Positions 24,048 to 35,222 of a stretch of 64,000 nucleotides of DNA are shown here, in pieces (position 1 is the stretch's first letter; each line of letters starts with the position of its first letter). The DNA is from Deinococcus sedimenti (GTDB taxonomy: Bacteria > Deinococcota > Deinococci > Deinococcales > Deinococcaceae). The DNA lies in assembly GCF_014648135.1 (NCBI RefSeq), contig NZ_BMQN01000001.1, forward strand, positions 372,001 through 436,000, given 5' to 3'. Under the pieces are notes generated by a model. It made no database searches, was not told the origin of the DNA, and saw nothing but the letters and a program-made list of their open reading frames with translations. The translations under genes were made by a program, and so were the position numbers.

Positions 24048-24998
24048 ATGACCACCACGCCCCTCACCCCGCACGGCCTGCACCACGTCACCGCCGTCAC
24101 CGCCGACGCCCGCGCCAACCTCGGGTACTACACCCAGACGCTCGGCCTGCGCCTGGTGAAGAAGACCGTCAACCAGGACGACGTCACCGCCTACCACCTC
24201 TTCTACGCCGACCGGGACGGCACCCCCGGCAGCGACCTGACCTTCTTCCAGTGGGACGTGCCCCGCGAACAGCCCGGCAACAACAGCGTCAGCCGCACCA
24301 GCCTGCGCGTCCCCACCGGCACCCTCGACTGGTGGCAGGCGCACCTGACCGCCAGCGGCACCCCCGCCACCCCCGTGACCCGCCACGGTCGCCCCCACCT
24401 GGACTTCAGCGACCCCGAGGGCCAGCGCCTCAGCCTCGTCGAGGGCGGCCCCGACGGCACCCCCTGGGACGCCAGCCCCATCCCCACCGAGAAGCAGATC
24501 CTGGGGCTGGGACCTGCCGAACTGACCCTCCCGAACCTGTTCCCCACCACCCGCGTCCTCGAACGCGCCTACCACCTCACGCCCGCAGGCACGTACCCCG
24601 ACCCCGAACAACCAGGGCGCACCATTCACGTGTACGCCATGAACGGCGGCGGCCCGCACGCGGAACTGCACCTCCGCATCGACCCGACCATCCCACCCGC
24701 CCGGCCTGGCGCGGGCGGCGTGCACCACATCGCCCTGCGCGTCCACGACGACCAGTACCACGACTGGAACACCCACCTGAGCAGCCTGGGCCTGCGCACC
24801 AGCGGCGAGGTGGACCGCCACTGGTTCCACAGCATCTACTACCGCGAACCGCAGGGCGTCCTGATCGAACTCGCCACCGACGGCCCCGGCTTCGCCGTCG
24901 ACGAGCACCCCGACCACCTGGGCGAGACGCTGATCCTCGCACCCTTCCTGGAACCGCACCGCGCGCAGATAGAGGCGGGCCTCACCCCCCTGAGCTGA
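24048..24998 (+). CDS. Ring-cleaving dioxygenase-like VOC protein
   Basis: A 316-aa protein of two vicinal-oxygen-chelate modules. LHHVTAVTADARANLGYYTQTLGLRLVKKTVNQDD starts the first; VHHIALRVHDDQYHDWNTHL starts the second; HSIYYREPQGVLIELATDGPGF holds the metal-binding Glu. This matches the YkcA/MhqO type, associated with quinone or aromatic-compound detoxification in other bacteria. Metal ligands look intact. Leaderless start. Confidence 0.88.
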   Translation: MTTTPLTPHGLHHVTAVTADARANLGYYTQTLGLRLVKKTVNQDDVTAYHLFYADRDGTPGSDLTFFQWDVPREQPGNNSVSRTSLRVPTGTLDWWQAHLTASGTPATPVTRHGRPHLDFSDPEGQRLSLVEGGPDGTPWDASPIPTEKQILGLGPAELTLPNLFPTTRVLERAYHLTPAGTYPDPEQPGRTIHVYAMNGGGPHAELHLRIDPTIPPARPGAGGVHHIALRVHDDQYHDWNTHLSSLGLRTSGEVDRHWFHSIYYREPQGVLIELATDGPGFAVDEHPDHLGETLILAPFLEPHRAQIEAGLTPLS

Positions 24999-25009
24999 AC
25001 GCACAACGA

Positions 25010-25043
25010 GACGCGCCGCCCCGGTGGCCTGGGGCGGCGCGTC
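25010..25043. terminator. Bidirectional terminator hairpin
   Basis: GACGCGCCGCCCC (25010-25022) pairs perfectly with GGGGCGGCGCGTC (25031-25043) between convergent genes ending at 24998 and 25058. Confidence 0.7.
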
Positions 25044-25057
25044 CTGCTGTGGTTCGA

Positions 25058-25609
25058 TCAGAGGGTGCAGTCGGCGACAGGCAGCGCCTGAACGCTCTGA
25101 ACCATGTTGGATTTCGTGCCGTCAGACGATTGCGCCTGGAGATCCACGAAGGTCGCTCCCTTGACCGTGAACGTGTTCACGGGCGTCACGACGATAGCCT
25201 GGCTGCTCAGGCGCTTGCTCTCCACGCTGAGGGGAGCGGTGTTCGGGCCCACCACGAACTCGAAGGTCGTGGGGCGGCTGGAGTACAGGTCACCCAGTGC
25301 CGAGGAGTACACCGTGCGGGTCTGGCCAGTGTCCCGCCCGACCAGTCGCGCCCCGATCATGTTGATCGAGCCGTCCCAGGTCAGGTCAACACTCAGGCGG
25401 GTGTTGAGGTTGTCGCAGATGATGGACGTCCCCTTGGAATATGTGGTGCCCGTCGCCGTGTCGGTGTAGTCCGCCGGCAGCGTGTACTGACTCTGATAGG
25501 CGCTCAGTTTCAGGTTCCGGACCGGGTCCGTCGTGCCGACCACCACCGTACTGCCACAACTTGCCAGAAGTCCCACGAGCCCCAGACCGATCAGAACACT
25601 GTTTTTCAT
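25058..25609 (-). CDS. Small lipoprotein, paralogue A
   Basis: A 183-aa protein with signal MKNSVLIGLGLVGLLASC (lipid Cys18). The mature part is beta-rich and holds Cys65 (TSIICDN) and Cys181 (ADCTL) that could form a disulfide. It aligns with the next two genes around the segment DGSINMIGARLVG and the late VVTPVNTFTVKGATF. Likely anchored in the envelope; function unknown. ATG at 25609 follows GAGAGGC. Confidence 0.82.
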   Translation of the reverse strand: MKNSVLIGLGLVGLLASCGSTVVVGTTDPVRNLKLSAYQSQYTLPADYTDTATGTTYSKGTSIICDNLNTRLSVDLTWDGSINMIGARLVGRDTGQTRTVYSSALGDLYSSRPTTFEFVVGPNTAPLSVESKRLSSQAIVVTPVNTFTVKGATFVDLQAQSSDGTKSNMVQSVQALPVADCTL

Positions 25610-25669
25610 GCCTCTCACTCTGCCCTCCCAACCTGATGCTCTCGTGATGTCTGCCTGATCTGACGTGAG

Positions 25670-25705
25670 AAAAAAGCCAACCCTCGCTGATGGACGCGGG
25701 TCGGC
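25670..25705 (-). terminator. Rho-independent terminator after lipoprotein B
   Basis: On the minus strand GCCGACCCGC (25696-25705) pairs with GCGAGGGTTGGC (25676-25687) and is followed by six T (25670-25675), 12 bp past the stop of lipoprotein B. Confidence 0.8.
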
Positions 25706-25717
25706 TCAGTGGGAAGG

Positions 25718-26305
25718 TCAGCGGCTCAGCGGCTGGGCAGTCGCGCTGTAACAGCTGGAATACACGTCTACTGTGCCCAGGCCCCGGCTGGAGATGGCGA
25801 TGCTGGACGTATCCGTCTTGACGAGCAGGTCCGCGTAGAACGCCCCGACCCTGTCAGCGGCATTCACGGTGACGGTCTTCACCGGCCGGATCGCAGGCTG
25901 CGTGGGCGTGACCACGATGGACGCCGGAAGCACCTTCCCGCTGCTCGAATCGAAATCGAAGACGGCGCTGTAGTTGCCGTCCTGATCCTTGGTCAACTGA
26001 GACGACGGGATGGTCACGGCATCGTTGTTCGCCGCGCTGGTCACGCCACGCAGCGTGACCTGCACGTTCTGAATACTGCCCGCCGCCGCGAACTTCACCA
26101 CGACCTGCGTCACGCTGCTCTCGCTGGTGGCGTTCTTCACCAGGTCGCAGCCCACGTACCGCGCGGGGCTGGAACCCTGCACCGTGTACTCCGTCCGCAC
26201 CTCGACCACCCGGGCGCTGCCGCTGCCGTCCGGCGCCACGCCGGATGACCCACAACTCGCCAGGAATCCCGTCAGTCCGACTGCCGCCAGCATCAACTTC
26301 TTCAT
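25718..26305 (-). CDS. Small lipoprotein, paralogue B
   Basis: A 195-aa protein from the ATG at 26305 with signal MKKLMLAAVGLTGFLASC (Cys18) and Cys53 (YVGCDLV) and Cys185 (YSSCYS). The central AAGSIQNVQVTLRGV matches paralogue C's AAGGTIQNVRVTLKDD closely. Exported, beta-rich, unknown function. It has its own terminator, so the three paralogues are probably separate transcripts. Confidence 0.82.
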   Translation of the reverse strand: MKKLMLAAVGLTGFLASCGSSGVAPDGSGSARVVEVRTEYTVQGSSPARYVGCDLVKNATSESSVTQVVVKFAAAGSIQNVQVTLRGVTSAANNDAVTIPSSQLTKDQDGNYSAVFDFDSSSGKVLPASIVVTPTQPAIRPVKTVTVNAADRVGAFYADLLVKTDTSSIAISSRGLGTVDVYSSCYSATAQPLSR

Positions 26306-26585
26306 GCCTCTCACTGTGTCGCCCGCACCGCGCCCGATCATGACGGGCAGCTTGACCCTCCCTGCACAAATGAAGGAACGGCCGTCAGCGACTCTCACCG
26401 CAGCGACCGACTCCTGGCCGCAGGGAACAGGACGGCCGCTGGTACATGGGGACCTCCGGCTGAAGAGACACTCCGGCGGACCACCGTTACCCGGTCACGG
26501 CGCACCCCAGCGGAGCCGGTACAGCCTGTCGGATGACCAGAACGGCAGACCCCCCGCAGCACGCGGGGGATCAGAGGAGCGGGAT
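26306..26585. other. 280-bp intergenic region between lipoproteins B and C
   Basis: Holds the upstream region of lipoprotein B (minus strand) and the hairpin that follows lipoprotein C. I see no further gene; open frames here lack codon bias. Confidence 0.6.
26551..26569 (-). terminator. Hairpin after lipoprotein C
   Basis: CCCCCGC (26551-26557) and GCGGGGG (26563-26569), 16 bp downstream of the minus-strand stop codon. No long T run. Confidence 0.5.
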
Positions 26586-27086
26586 TTACTTCGCGCAGGA
26601 GGCGTACACCGGCAGGGTGACCGTGCTGGCGAGCGGCACGGCGCTGCGGCTGCGGTTGATCACGATGTCGGTCTTCAGCGTGCCGACGGGCGCGCCGCTG
26701 ACCGTGACCGCCGACGTCGAGGCCACCGCCTTGTCGACCGTGAGGGTGCCCGTCGCCTTGCGCGTCACGGGCAGGAGGTACTCGCCGTCCTTGGCGCCCT
26801 TGATCAGGTAGCTGCCGGCCACGTCAGTGGTGCTGACGACCTTCCCGGCGTCATCCTTCAGGGTCACGCGAACGTTCTGAATCGTGCCGCCCGCCGCGAG
26901 CCCGATCACGATCTGCGTGCCGCTGTCCGCGCCGTTCACGGCGTTGCACAGTACCGGGGCGCCCGCGGCCGTGGCGCTGCTGGTGAGGGTCAGGAACTTT
27001 TCACTGCCGTCGGTGCCGCCCAGCGCGGTGCCGCAGGAGGCGAGGACGAGAGGGGTGGCGAGCGCGGCGAGGATCACTTTCTTCAT
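26586..27086 (-). CDS. Small lipoprotein, paralogue C
   Basis: A 166-aa protein with signal MKKVILAALATPLVLASC (Cys18), plus Cys47 (PVLCNAV) and Cys164 (YASCAK). Shares AAGGTIQNVRVTL and the late beta-strand VTVSGAPVGTLKTDIVIN with its two neighbours. I chose the ATG at 27086 because it gives a standard signal peptide; an in-frame ATG at 27122 is possible. Confidence 0.8.
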   Translation of the reverse strand: MKKVILAALATPLVLASCGTALGGTDGSEKFLTLTSSATAAGAPVLCNAVNGADSGTQIVIGLAAGGTIQNVRVTLKDDAGKVVSTTDVAGSYLIKGAKDGEYLLPVTRKATGTLTVDKAVASTSAVTVSGAPVGTLKTDIVINRSRSAVPLASTVTLPVYASCAK

Positions 27087-27202
27087 GCGGTTCACTTTCG
27101 CGTCTGAGCGCAGCTTTAACATGATGGTTCCCTGAGAACTGGCCCCATGTGCCCCGTTCGCAGGTGCCGTTCCACCTGATCCCATGAGGCAGCAAGCACG
27201 GC

Positions 27203-28582
<1,380 letters not shown>

Positions 28583-28721
28583 GTGTGTCTCTCCTCTCAG
28601 CCTGACGGATGGATTCCGGGGCCTTCCCCACGCCCCCGCGCAGGCAGGGGCAGCGACAGGGATTCTAGCCGGTCGGGGAGGAGGCGCAGCAGGTGAGGTC
28701 CCGTGCCGACGCCGTGCGAGG

Positions 28722-28727
28722 CACACT
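28722..28727 (+). promoter_or_regulatory. -10-like box of the DoxX-like gene
   Basis: CACACT 6 nt before the GTG at 28734. The GGAGG between them is too close to act as a Shine-Dalgarno, so a leaderless start is more likely. First base deviates from TANNNT. Confidence 0.4.
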
Positions 28728-28733
28728 GGAGGC

Positions 28734-29684
28734 GTGACCAGCCTGAACGCTGCCCCCGCCGAACCCGCCCTGACGGCCAGTCCGTTCTGGCGGCGGCTGA
28801 TGTTCACCTTCCCCGCGTCGTACGTGTTCCTGTCGCTGGGTGTCGGCACGCAACCGATCCTGCATCTGGAAGGTCTGCCCGCCTTACGGCAGCTCGCGGA
28901 CGTGGTCAGCCGCGCGGTCTTTCAGGTGCCGGTGCCGCCCATTCCCCAACCGACAGGCAGTGGGGATACGGCGTTCGACTGGGCGTGGACGCTGTGCCTG
29001 CTGCTGCTGGCGGTGGCCGCCGGGCTGATCTGGGCCGCGCGGCAGCGGACCGCGCCCACGGCAGGCCAGCGGGCGGCCCTGCGGACGTTCCTGCGGGCGG
29101 TGCTGATCTGGTGGCTGACCATGTACGGCCTGAGAAAGTTCGCGTTCTCGCAGTTCGGACTGCTGAACAGCTGGCAGCTGGCGGGCACGCACGGCGAGTC
29201 CAGTCCGATGGGTCTGCTGTGGCGGATCATGGCGGCCAGCCCCGGGTATCAGCTCGTGGCGGGCGTGGCCGAGGTGCTGCCCGCGCTGCTGCTCCTGCAC
29301 CGCCGCACCGTGACGGCAGGCGCACTGGTCGCGGCGATCACCATGACGAACGTGTTCGCGCTGAACCTCTTCTACGACGTGCCCGTGAAACTGTTCAGTG
29401 GTCACCTGCTGCTGGCGGCGCTGCTGCTCCTGGCGCTGGACGCGCGTCGGCTGCTGGCCGCGTTCACCGGAGGTGCGGTGGCGGCGGCTCCGTGGGCGCC
29501 GCGTCCGGTGTGGCGGCGGGTGCTGCCGTGGCTGCTCACGGCGCTGGTCACGGTGCAGGTGGGGCTCAGCCTCCGTACGGGCCTCCAGACGCTGCGGGAG
29601 GACCGGATGTTCACCCAGTTCAGTCCGGCTCCGCTCAAGTCCCGTGGGTTCAATCTCATTCAGGAGAAGCCGTTCAACCGGTAG
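28734..29684 (+). CDS. DoxX-like membrane protein
   Basis: A 316-aa integral membrane protein with about six to seven helices. The core from [27 protein letters not shown] through [20 protein letters not shown] to [33 protein letters not shown] follows the DoxX/quinone-oxidase-subunit-like fold. The biochemical role is unknown. GTG start. Convergent with the next gene, 6 bp apart. Confidence 0.75.
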   Translation: MTSLNAAPAEPALTASPFWRRLMFTFPASYVFLSLGVGTQPILHLEGLPALRQLADVVSRAVFQVPVPPIPQPTGSGDTAFDWAWTLCLLLLAVAAGLIWAARQRTAPTAGQRAALRTFLRAVLIWWLTMYGLRKFAFSQFGLLNSWQLAGTHGESSPMGLLWRIMAASPGYQLVAGVAEVLPALLLLHRRTVTAGALVAAITMTNVFALNLFYDVPVKLFSGHLLLAALLLLALDARRLLAAFTGGAVAAAPWAPRPVWRRVLPWLLTALVTVQVGLSLRTGLQTLREDRMFTQFSPAPLKSRGFNLIQEKPFNR

Positions 29685-29690
29685 GCAGGG

Positions 29691-30152
29691 TCAGGGCTGC
29701 GCGGGGACGGGGCGCAGGCTGACGCCATAGCTGAGGGCTTCGCGGCCCAGCAGGACGGTCCGCAGGTGCCCGTCCAGGCTGACCTGCCCGTTCGTGTCGT
29801 GGCGGACGACGTACAGGTTCGCGCGGTGAGCACCGTTCTCGAACAGCTGCAGGGTGATCTCGGTGCCGTCCACGAAGCGTTTGAAGGTGCCGCTTCCGGC
29901 GTACACCTTGCGGCTTTCCAGGTTCACGAGGCTGCCGCTGGCGCGCCCGTCGCGTTCCACGAGGCCCAGCGTCAGGCGGTACGGGACGCGTCCGGTGGGG
30001 CCGTTGCCTTCACCCTCGTACACGCCGTTGACCTGCCGTTCCAGGGGCGTGATGGCGGGGAAGTACGCGCCCCAGGCGCAGCCGCTCAGGGCGGGTGTCA
30101 GCAGGAGCAGGGCGGCGGTCAGCGCGGGGCGGGCGTGCGGGAGGGGGCGCAT
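29691..30152 (-). CDS. Small lipoprotein
   Basis: A 153-aa protein from the ATG at 30152 (leaderless; TACCCT 6 nt upstream), with a signal ending TPALSGC. The mature part is beta-rich (YEGEGNGPTGRVPYRLTLGLVERDGRASGSLVNLESRKVY; GHLRTVLLG) and may be a lipocalin-like barrel domain; inference. Unknown function. Confidence 0.75.
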   Translation of the reverse strand: MRPLPHARPALTAALLLLTPALSGCAWGAYFPAITPLERQVNGVYEGEGNGPTGRVPYRLTLGLVERDGRASGSLVNLESRKVYAGSGTFKRFVDGTEITLQLFENGAHRANLYVVRHDTNGQVSLDGHLRTVLLGREALSYGVSLRPVPAQP

Positions 30153-30158
30153 GGGGGG

Positions 30159-30164
30159 AGGGTA
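30159..30164 (-). promoter_or_regulatory. -10 box of the lipoprotein gene at 29691-30152
   Basis: Minus-strand TACCCT, 6 nt from the ATG. Confidence 0.55.
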
Positions 30165-30194
30165 CGCGCGCCTCATGAAGCGCGGCTGACGGGT

Positions 30195-30619
30195 TCAGCG
30201 CACGCGGTTCAGGGTGACGGGGTAGCTGAGGCCGTTCACGCGCAGGGTGCCGATCAGGCGGGTGGCGGTGACGGTGGCGGACAGGGTGCCGCTGGCCTTC
30301 AGGGGCACGTTGCTGATCCCGAAGCCCAGCAGGCTGGCGTTCAGGCGCGGGGTGTCGCCGGGGTCGATCTTCGCGGTGAGCGTCTCGCCGTCCGGGCCAG
30401 TCAGTTGCGTGCCGGTCAGGGTGAAGGTGTCGCGGCTGCTGAGGTTGCGGTACTCGCCTCTGACCTCGTGCGTGCCTGGGTTCACGGTGTACGTGACGCG
30501 CAGCTTCTGCGGGAGGAGCAGGAAGCGGGCCTCGCCCTCGTAGGTGGAGGTGGGCTGGGTCTGGGTGGCGGGCGCGCACGCGCTCAGCAGCGCCAGGACA
30601 GGGAGGAGGTGAAGAGGTT

Positions 30620-30623
<4 letters not shown>
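30195..30623 (-). CDS. Small lipoprotein coupled to an amidase
   Basis: A 142-aa protein with signal [16 protein letters not shown] and a mature beta-rich part ([42 protein letters not shown]). Its ATG overlaps the stop codon of the upstream amidase gene (ATGA), so it is translationally coupled to it. It resembles the preceding lipoprotein in style (YEGEG/YEGEA start of the mature protein), which suggests a shared family. Confidence 0.78.
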
Positions 30624-31807
<1,184 letters not shown>

Positions 31808-31813
31808 GCCCGC

Positions 31814-31819
31814 AGGGTA
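31814..31819 (-). promoter_or_regulatory. -10 box of the amidase gene
   Basis: Minus-strand TACCCT, 6 nt before the GTG. Confidence 0.55.
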
Positions 31820-31965
31820 GCGCGCAGCCCGCAGCAGCCTTCAGCAGTTCTGTCGGGAGGTCTGAACACCTCTGGACGGGTGGGGTGAATCCATGAACGG
31901 GACAGCGGTGGGCAGTGAAGCCCTCAGGAGTGCCGGTTGCTCCGGGGCGCACCTGAAGATCGCGG

Positions 31966-32466
31966 TCAGAACGGCACGATGGGATTCTGCTTCCACTGGC
32001 CCTGCGACAGCGTGAACGGCCCGAACTGCTGCAGGCCCAGCGGACCGAAGTCCGCCGTGAACCCCCCGTCCACCCGGTACGTGACCAGCTGCCCCCGCGC
32101 GACCTTCAGGAACGACGCGGCCGTGTTCAGGGTGACGGGCACGCTGACCTGCGCCAGCTGCTCCGAGCTGCCCCGCGCGGGAATCGCCACGTTCGGGAAG
32201 TTCACGTCCCCCACGTTCGCCCCATCGATGATCAGCGAGCCCGCCAGGTTCGCCACGCGCAGCGGCAGCGGATTCGGGTTCGTGACCCACAGGTTCATGG
32301 TCAGGTTCGCCACGGGGGCGCTGCCGAAGCCGCCGGGGAGGGTCAGGCTGGTCAGGCGCACGCCCTGCACCTCCACCTGCGGAACCTGCACGATCTGTTG
32401 CAGGGGCGCGCAGGCTCCCAGGGCCAGGGCGGGCAGCACGGCGGTCACGGCCAGAAGGGGTCGCAT
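31966..32466 (-). CDS. LEA14-like (WHy domain) desiccation-related lipoprotein
   Basis: A 166-aa lipoprotein: signal [19 protein letters not shown], then a LEA_2/WHy domain with [76 protein letters not shown]. The N-P-N-P-x-P-L motif is the hallmark. Such proteins are linked to desiccation tolerance, a Deinococcus trait; in this case the protein sits in the envelope. Leaderless start (TACCCT 7 nt upstream). Confidence 0.88.
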   Translation of the reverse strand: MRPLLAVTAVLPALALGACAPLQQIVQVPQVEVQGVRLTSLTLPGGFGSAPVANLTMNLWVTNPNPLPLRVANLAGSLIIDGANVGDVNFPNVAIPARGSSEQLAQVSVPVTLNTAASFLKVARGQLVTYRVDGGFTADFGPLGLQQFGPFTLSQGQWKQNPIVPF

Positions 32467-32473
32467 ACCGCGC

Positions 32474-32479
32474 AGGGTA
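32474..32479 (-). promoter_or_regulatory. -10 box of the LEA14-like gene
   Basis: Minus-strand TACCCT, 7 nt before the ATG. Confidence 0.55.
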
Positions 32480-32546
32480 CGCCCCGCACCTCACGCGAAG
32501 CTGACCGGTTCGTGAAGGCGGGGTGCGCCGGCGCCGGGGAGCCTGC

Positions 32547-32552
32547 TACGCT
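32547..32552 (+). promoter_or_regulatory. -10 box of the barrel-like protein gene
   Basis: TACGCT 7 nt before the ATG at 32560; leaderless. Confidence 0.6.
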
Positions 32553-32559
32553 GCCCGGT

Positions 32560-33618
32560 ATGCCGCTCCGCCTGACCCTGCGTGCCGCCCTGCTGGGCAC
32601 GCTGCTCGCCGCCCCAGCCCTGAGCGCCGCGCAGGCCACCAGCGTGAACTTCGGCGTGGCCTACGTACGCCCCGCCGACCCGTGGACCTGGCCCGCCTGG
32701 GCGCAGCTGGGCGTGGACGACGTGAGCCTGGGCGGCGGCACCCTGAGTGCCAGCGTCTCCACCCGCACCCTGAGTGTCGGGTACCGACAGGGCCTGAGCC
32801 TGCCCCCCCTGGCGACCGTCACCGCCCGCACCGACCTAACCGTCACCGTGAACCGCGAATTCCGCGTGAGCAGCCGCGCCAGCGGCAGCGCCGGGCCGGT
32901 GGCCGTGACGGCCGGGGGCGCGTACTTCACCCTGCCGGCCACGGGCAGTGATCCGCTGGCCGCGTACGCGGAGGCCCCCGCCGACCTGCGCCTGCGCGGC
33001 TGGACGGCCGACCTGAGTGTCCGCTACCGCGTGAACCGCGATCTGGTGGCTGTGCTGGGCGGCGAGTTCGGGCCGCAGCAGCACGCGGCACTGGGAGTGG
33101 AGGGCCGCCGCGCCCTGACCCGCGTGCTGCCGCCCGACCCGGCCGACGTGCCCGGGGACAGCGGGGACGGCAGCGACCCCGCGCCCATGCCCGAACCGGA
33201 AACCGAGGTGACCGGCACCGTGACCTGGCGCGCGGGCGTGCGCGGCGGGCCGGACCTGCTGGCCGTGACCGGCGGCGTCGGGTACGCCACTCCGGCCGGC
33301 GTCACGCTGAACCTGGACGCTCTGGCCGGCGTGACCGACTGGCGCAGCCGCCCGAACACCGCCTCCGCCCACATGACCTGGGGCCTGACCGGCAGTGTCG
33401 GTGCCCCCGACCTGCTGGGCGAGGGCAGCACCCTGCGCGCCTACGCGGCCTACGAGCCGTGGCGGGCGGTCTCGTCGCCCCTGCGGGCGGGCGTGAACGC
33501 CACGGTGCCCGCCGGGCCCGGTACGCTGAACCTGGATCTGGCCGGTGGCCGCGGGCTGGACGGCACCATGGGCTTTGGGGTGCGCATGGGGTACCGCCTG
33601 GACCTGAGCCGGCCCTGA
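32560..33618 (+). CDS. Secreted beta-rich protein, probably outer-membrane barrel
   Basis: A 352-aa protein with a Sec signal peptide (about 1-25, cleavage near LSAAQA) and long alternating hydrophobic/polar strands typical of a beta-barrel, such as VTARTDLTVTVNREFRVSS, GWTADLSVRYRVNRDLVAVLGGEFG and the C-terminal MGFGVRMGYRLDLSRP. A Pro/Asp/Glu-rich low-complexity linker (PGDSGDGSDPAPMPEPETEV) interrupts the middle. Unknown function; surface layer or envelope location is likely. Confidence 0.72.
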   Translation: MPLRLTLRAALLGTLLAAPALSAAQATSVNFGVAYVRPADPWTWPAWAQLGVDDVSLGGGTLSASVSTRTLSVGYRQGLSLPPLATVTARTDLTVTVNREFRVSSRASGSAGPVAVTAGGAYFTLPATGSDPLAAYAEAPADLRLRGWTADLSVRYRVNRDLVAVLGGEFGPQQHAALGVEGRRALTRVLPPDPADVPGDSGDGSDPAPMPEPETEVTGTVTWRAGVRGGPDLLAVTGGVGYATPAGVTLNLDALAGVTDWRSRPNTASAHMTWGLTGSVGAPDLLGEGSTLRAYAAYEPWRAVSSPLRAGVNATVPAGPGTLNLDLAGGRGLDGTMGFGVRMGYRLDLSRP

Positions 33619-33680
33619 ACGCCTGACGCGATTGTGACGGTAGATCCCGTCCTGGCGCGACATTAAACCTGCCGTCAGCC

Positions 33681-33708
33681 GCGCACCCTCCTTCTCATGA
33701 GGGTGCGC
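33681..33708. promoter_or_regulatory. 10-bp inverted repeat upstream of the LolA-like gene
   Basis: GCGCACCCTC (33681-33690) pairs perfectly with GAGGGTGCGC (33699-33708), loop 8 nt, ending 2 bp before the GATACT -10 (33711-33716). Its position fits an operator or the end of the previous transcription unit. Confidence 0.5.
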
Positions 33709-33723
33709 GGGATACTGCTGCCC

Positions 33724-34374
33724 ATGAGCAAACGCCTGACCCTGACCCTCCTCGCGGGCCTCCTGAGCGTCGTGGGTGCACAGACCGCGCAGGACATCGT
33801 AAGTAAAGTCGACGCCGCGCAGAAGGCCGCGAAGGACGTCTCGTTCCGCCTGAGCGGCAACGCCAGTTTCGACAGCGCCGCGCAGAAGATCGACCTGACC
33901 GTCAAGGCCATCCCCGCCCAGAGCCTCGCCCGCGTGCAGTTCATGGCGCCCGACGCGCTGGCCGACAACGTGATCGTGGCCGACAAGACCGAAATCCGCC
34001 AGTACATGTACCTCACCAACCAGATCACCGTGACCAGCGCGCAGAAAGCCGCCGAGCAGGCCGGGCTGGGCCTGGACTTCACGCAGCTGACCAACACGGC
34101 CAGCATGCTCGCCCGGTACAACGTCAAGCTCCTGGGCACCACCGGCACCGCTGGGAAGCGCGTGTACCAGCTGGAAGCCACCCCCAAGACCGGCGGCAGC
34201 GACAGCAGCCGCGTGTGGATCACCGAGGCCGGCTGGCGTCCCACCCGCATCCAGCTGCTCAGCGGCGGTAAGACCATCGCCGACCTGACCGTCAGCAGCT
34301 ACAAGGTCAACAGCGGCCTGACCGCCACCGCGATCCGTCAACTGCCCAAGGACGCGCAGATCATCAAGCAGTAA
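33724..34374 (+). CDS. LolA-like outer-membrane lipoprotein-sorting protein
   Basis: A 216-aa exported protein with signal [20 protein letters not shown], followed by a LolA-type half-barrel ([79 protein letters not shown]). Carries or binds lipoproteins or lipids between membranes. I chose the ATG at 33724, which lies 7 nt after GATACT; the ATG at 33697 sits in the hairpin. A LolD-like ATPase gene is next, convergent. Confidence 0.85.
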   Translation: MSKRLTLTLLAGLLSVVGAQTAQDIVSKVDAAQKAAKDVSFRLSGNASFDSAAQKIDLTVKAIPAQSLARVQFMAPDALADNVIVADKTEIRQYMYLTNQITVTSAQKAAEQAGLGLDFTQLTNTASMLARYNVKLLGTTGTAGKRVYQLEATPKTGGSDSSRVWITEAGWRPTRIQLLSGGKTIADLTVSSYKVNSGLTATAIRQLPKDAQIIKQ

Positions 34375-34427
34375 CCCGCATCAGTCCCCGCCGCCCGCGC
34401 CTCGTGCCGGGCGGCGCCTGCATGCCG

Positions 34428-35117
34428 TCACGCGAAATCCGGCGCCTCGTCCGTGAACTGCCCGTCCAGCAGATGCAGCGTCCGGTCCGCGTACCGGGTC
34501 AGGCGGTCGTCGTGCGTGACCAGCAGCACCCCCGCCCCTTCCTCCCGCGCGAGGTTCACGAGCAGCTGCGCGACCGCCTGCGCATTCGCCCGGTCCAGAC
34601 TCCCGGTCGGTTCATCCGCCAGCACCGCCGCCGGGTGCGCCGCCAGGGCCCGCGCCACCGCCACCCGCTGCCGCTCCCCGCCACTCAGGACCGCCGGGTA
34701 CGCCGACTCACGGCCCGTCAGGCCCACCCGGCCCAGCAGCGCGCGCGCCCGGCTCTCGTCTCCCCGGCCCGACAGACGCGTGGGAATCAGCACGTTCTCC
34801 AGCACCGTCAGGTCCTCCAGCAGGTAATGATGCTGGAACACCAGCCCCAGCTGCGCCGCGCGCCGCTGCGCGCGCACCTGCGTCCCCAGGACGTCCACGC
34901 GCTCGCCCGCCCAGTGCACCTCACCGCTCTGCGGAGCGTCCAGTCCCCCCAGCAGGTGCAGCAGCGTACTCTTCCCGCTGCCCGACGGCCCCGTCACGGC
35001 CACCACCTCGCCCGGCTGGACGGCCACGGACACGCCGCGCAGCACGACCTGCGGCCCGAACGCCTGCATCAGGTCTCGGCCCTCCAGGGCAGCGGGGCGG
35101 GCAGGCAGGCTCGTCAC
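34428..35117 (-). CDS. ABC transporter ATPase, LolD/MacB family
   Basis: ATP-binding subunit of a lipoprotein-release or efflux type transporter. Walker A GPSGSGKST, signature LSGGERQRVAVARAL, Walker B AAVLADEPTG and switch His in VTHDDRL are intact. No permease is adjacent. The minus-strand -10 TAGCAT overlaps the ATG at 35126, and 7 nt later lies GTG at 35117; by the local leaderless rule GTG 35117 (229 aa) is the start, while ATG 35126 would add three residues. Confidence 0.9.
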   Translation of the reverse strand: MTSLPARPAALEGRDLMQAFGPQVVLRGVSVAVQPGEVVAVTGPSGSGKSTLLHLLGGLDAPQSGEVHWAGERVDVLGTQVRAQRRAAQLGLVFQHHYLLEDLTVLENVLIPTRLSGRGDESRARALLGRVGLTGRESAYPAVLSGGERQRVAVARALAAHPAAVLADEPTGSLDRANAQAVAQLLVNLAREEGAGVLLVTHDDRLTRYADRTLHLLDGQFTDEAPDFA

Positions 35118-35124
35118 GCGGGGC

Positions 35125-35130
35125 ATGCTA
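35125..35130 (-). promoter_or_regulatory. -10 box of the LolD-like gene
   Basis: TAGCAT on the minus strand, 7 nt before the GTG at 35117. Confidence 0.5.
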
Positions 35131-35207
35131 CAGCGGAACGCCCCCCCTGTCGCGCGCCGCCGCCCGCCTGGTCAGGTCGGTGACTGTTCAGGCGTGCCAG
35201 GACAGGC

Positions 35208-35213
35208 TAGGAT
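35208..35213 (+). promoter_or_regulatory. -10 box of the Crp-family gene
   Basis: TAGGAT 9 nt before the ATG at 35223. Confidence 0.5.
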
Positions 35214-35222
35214 GGGCAGGCG

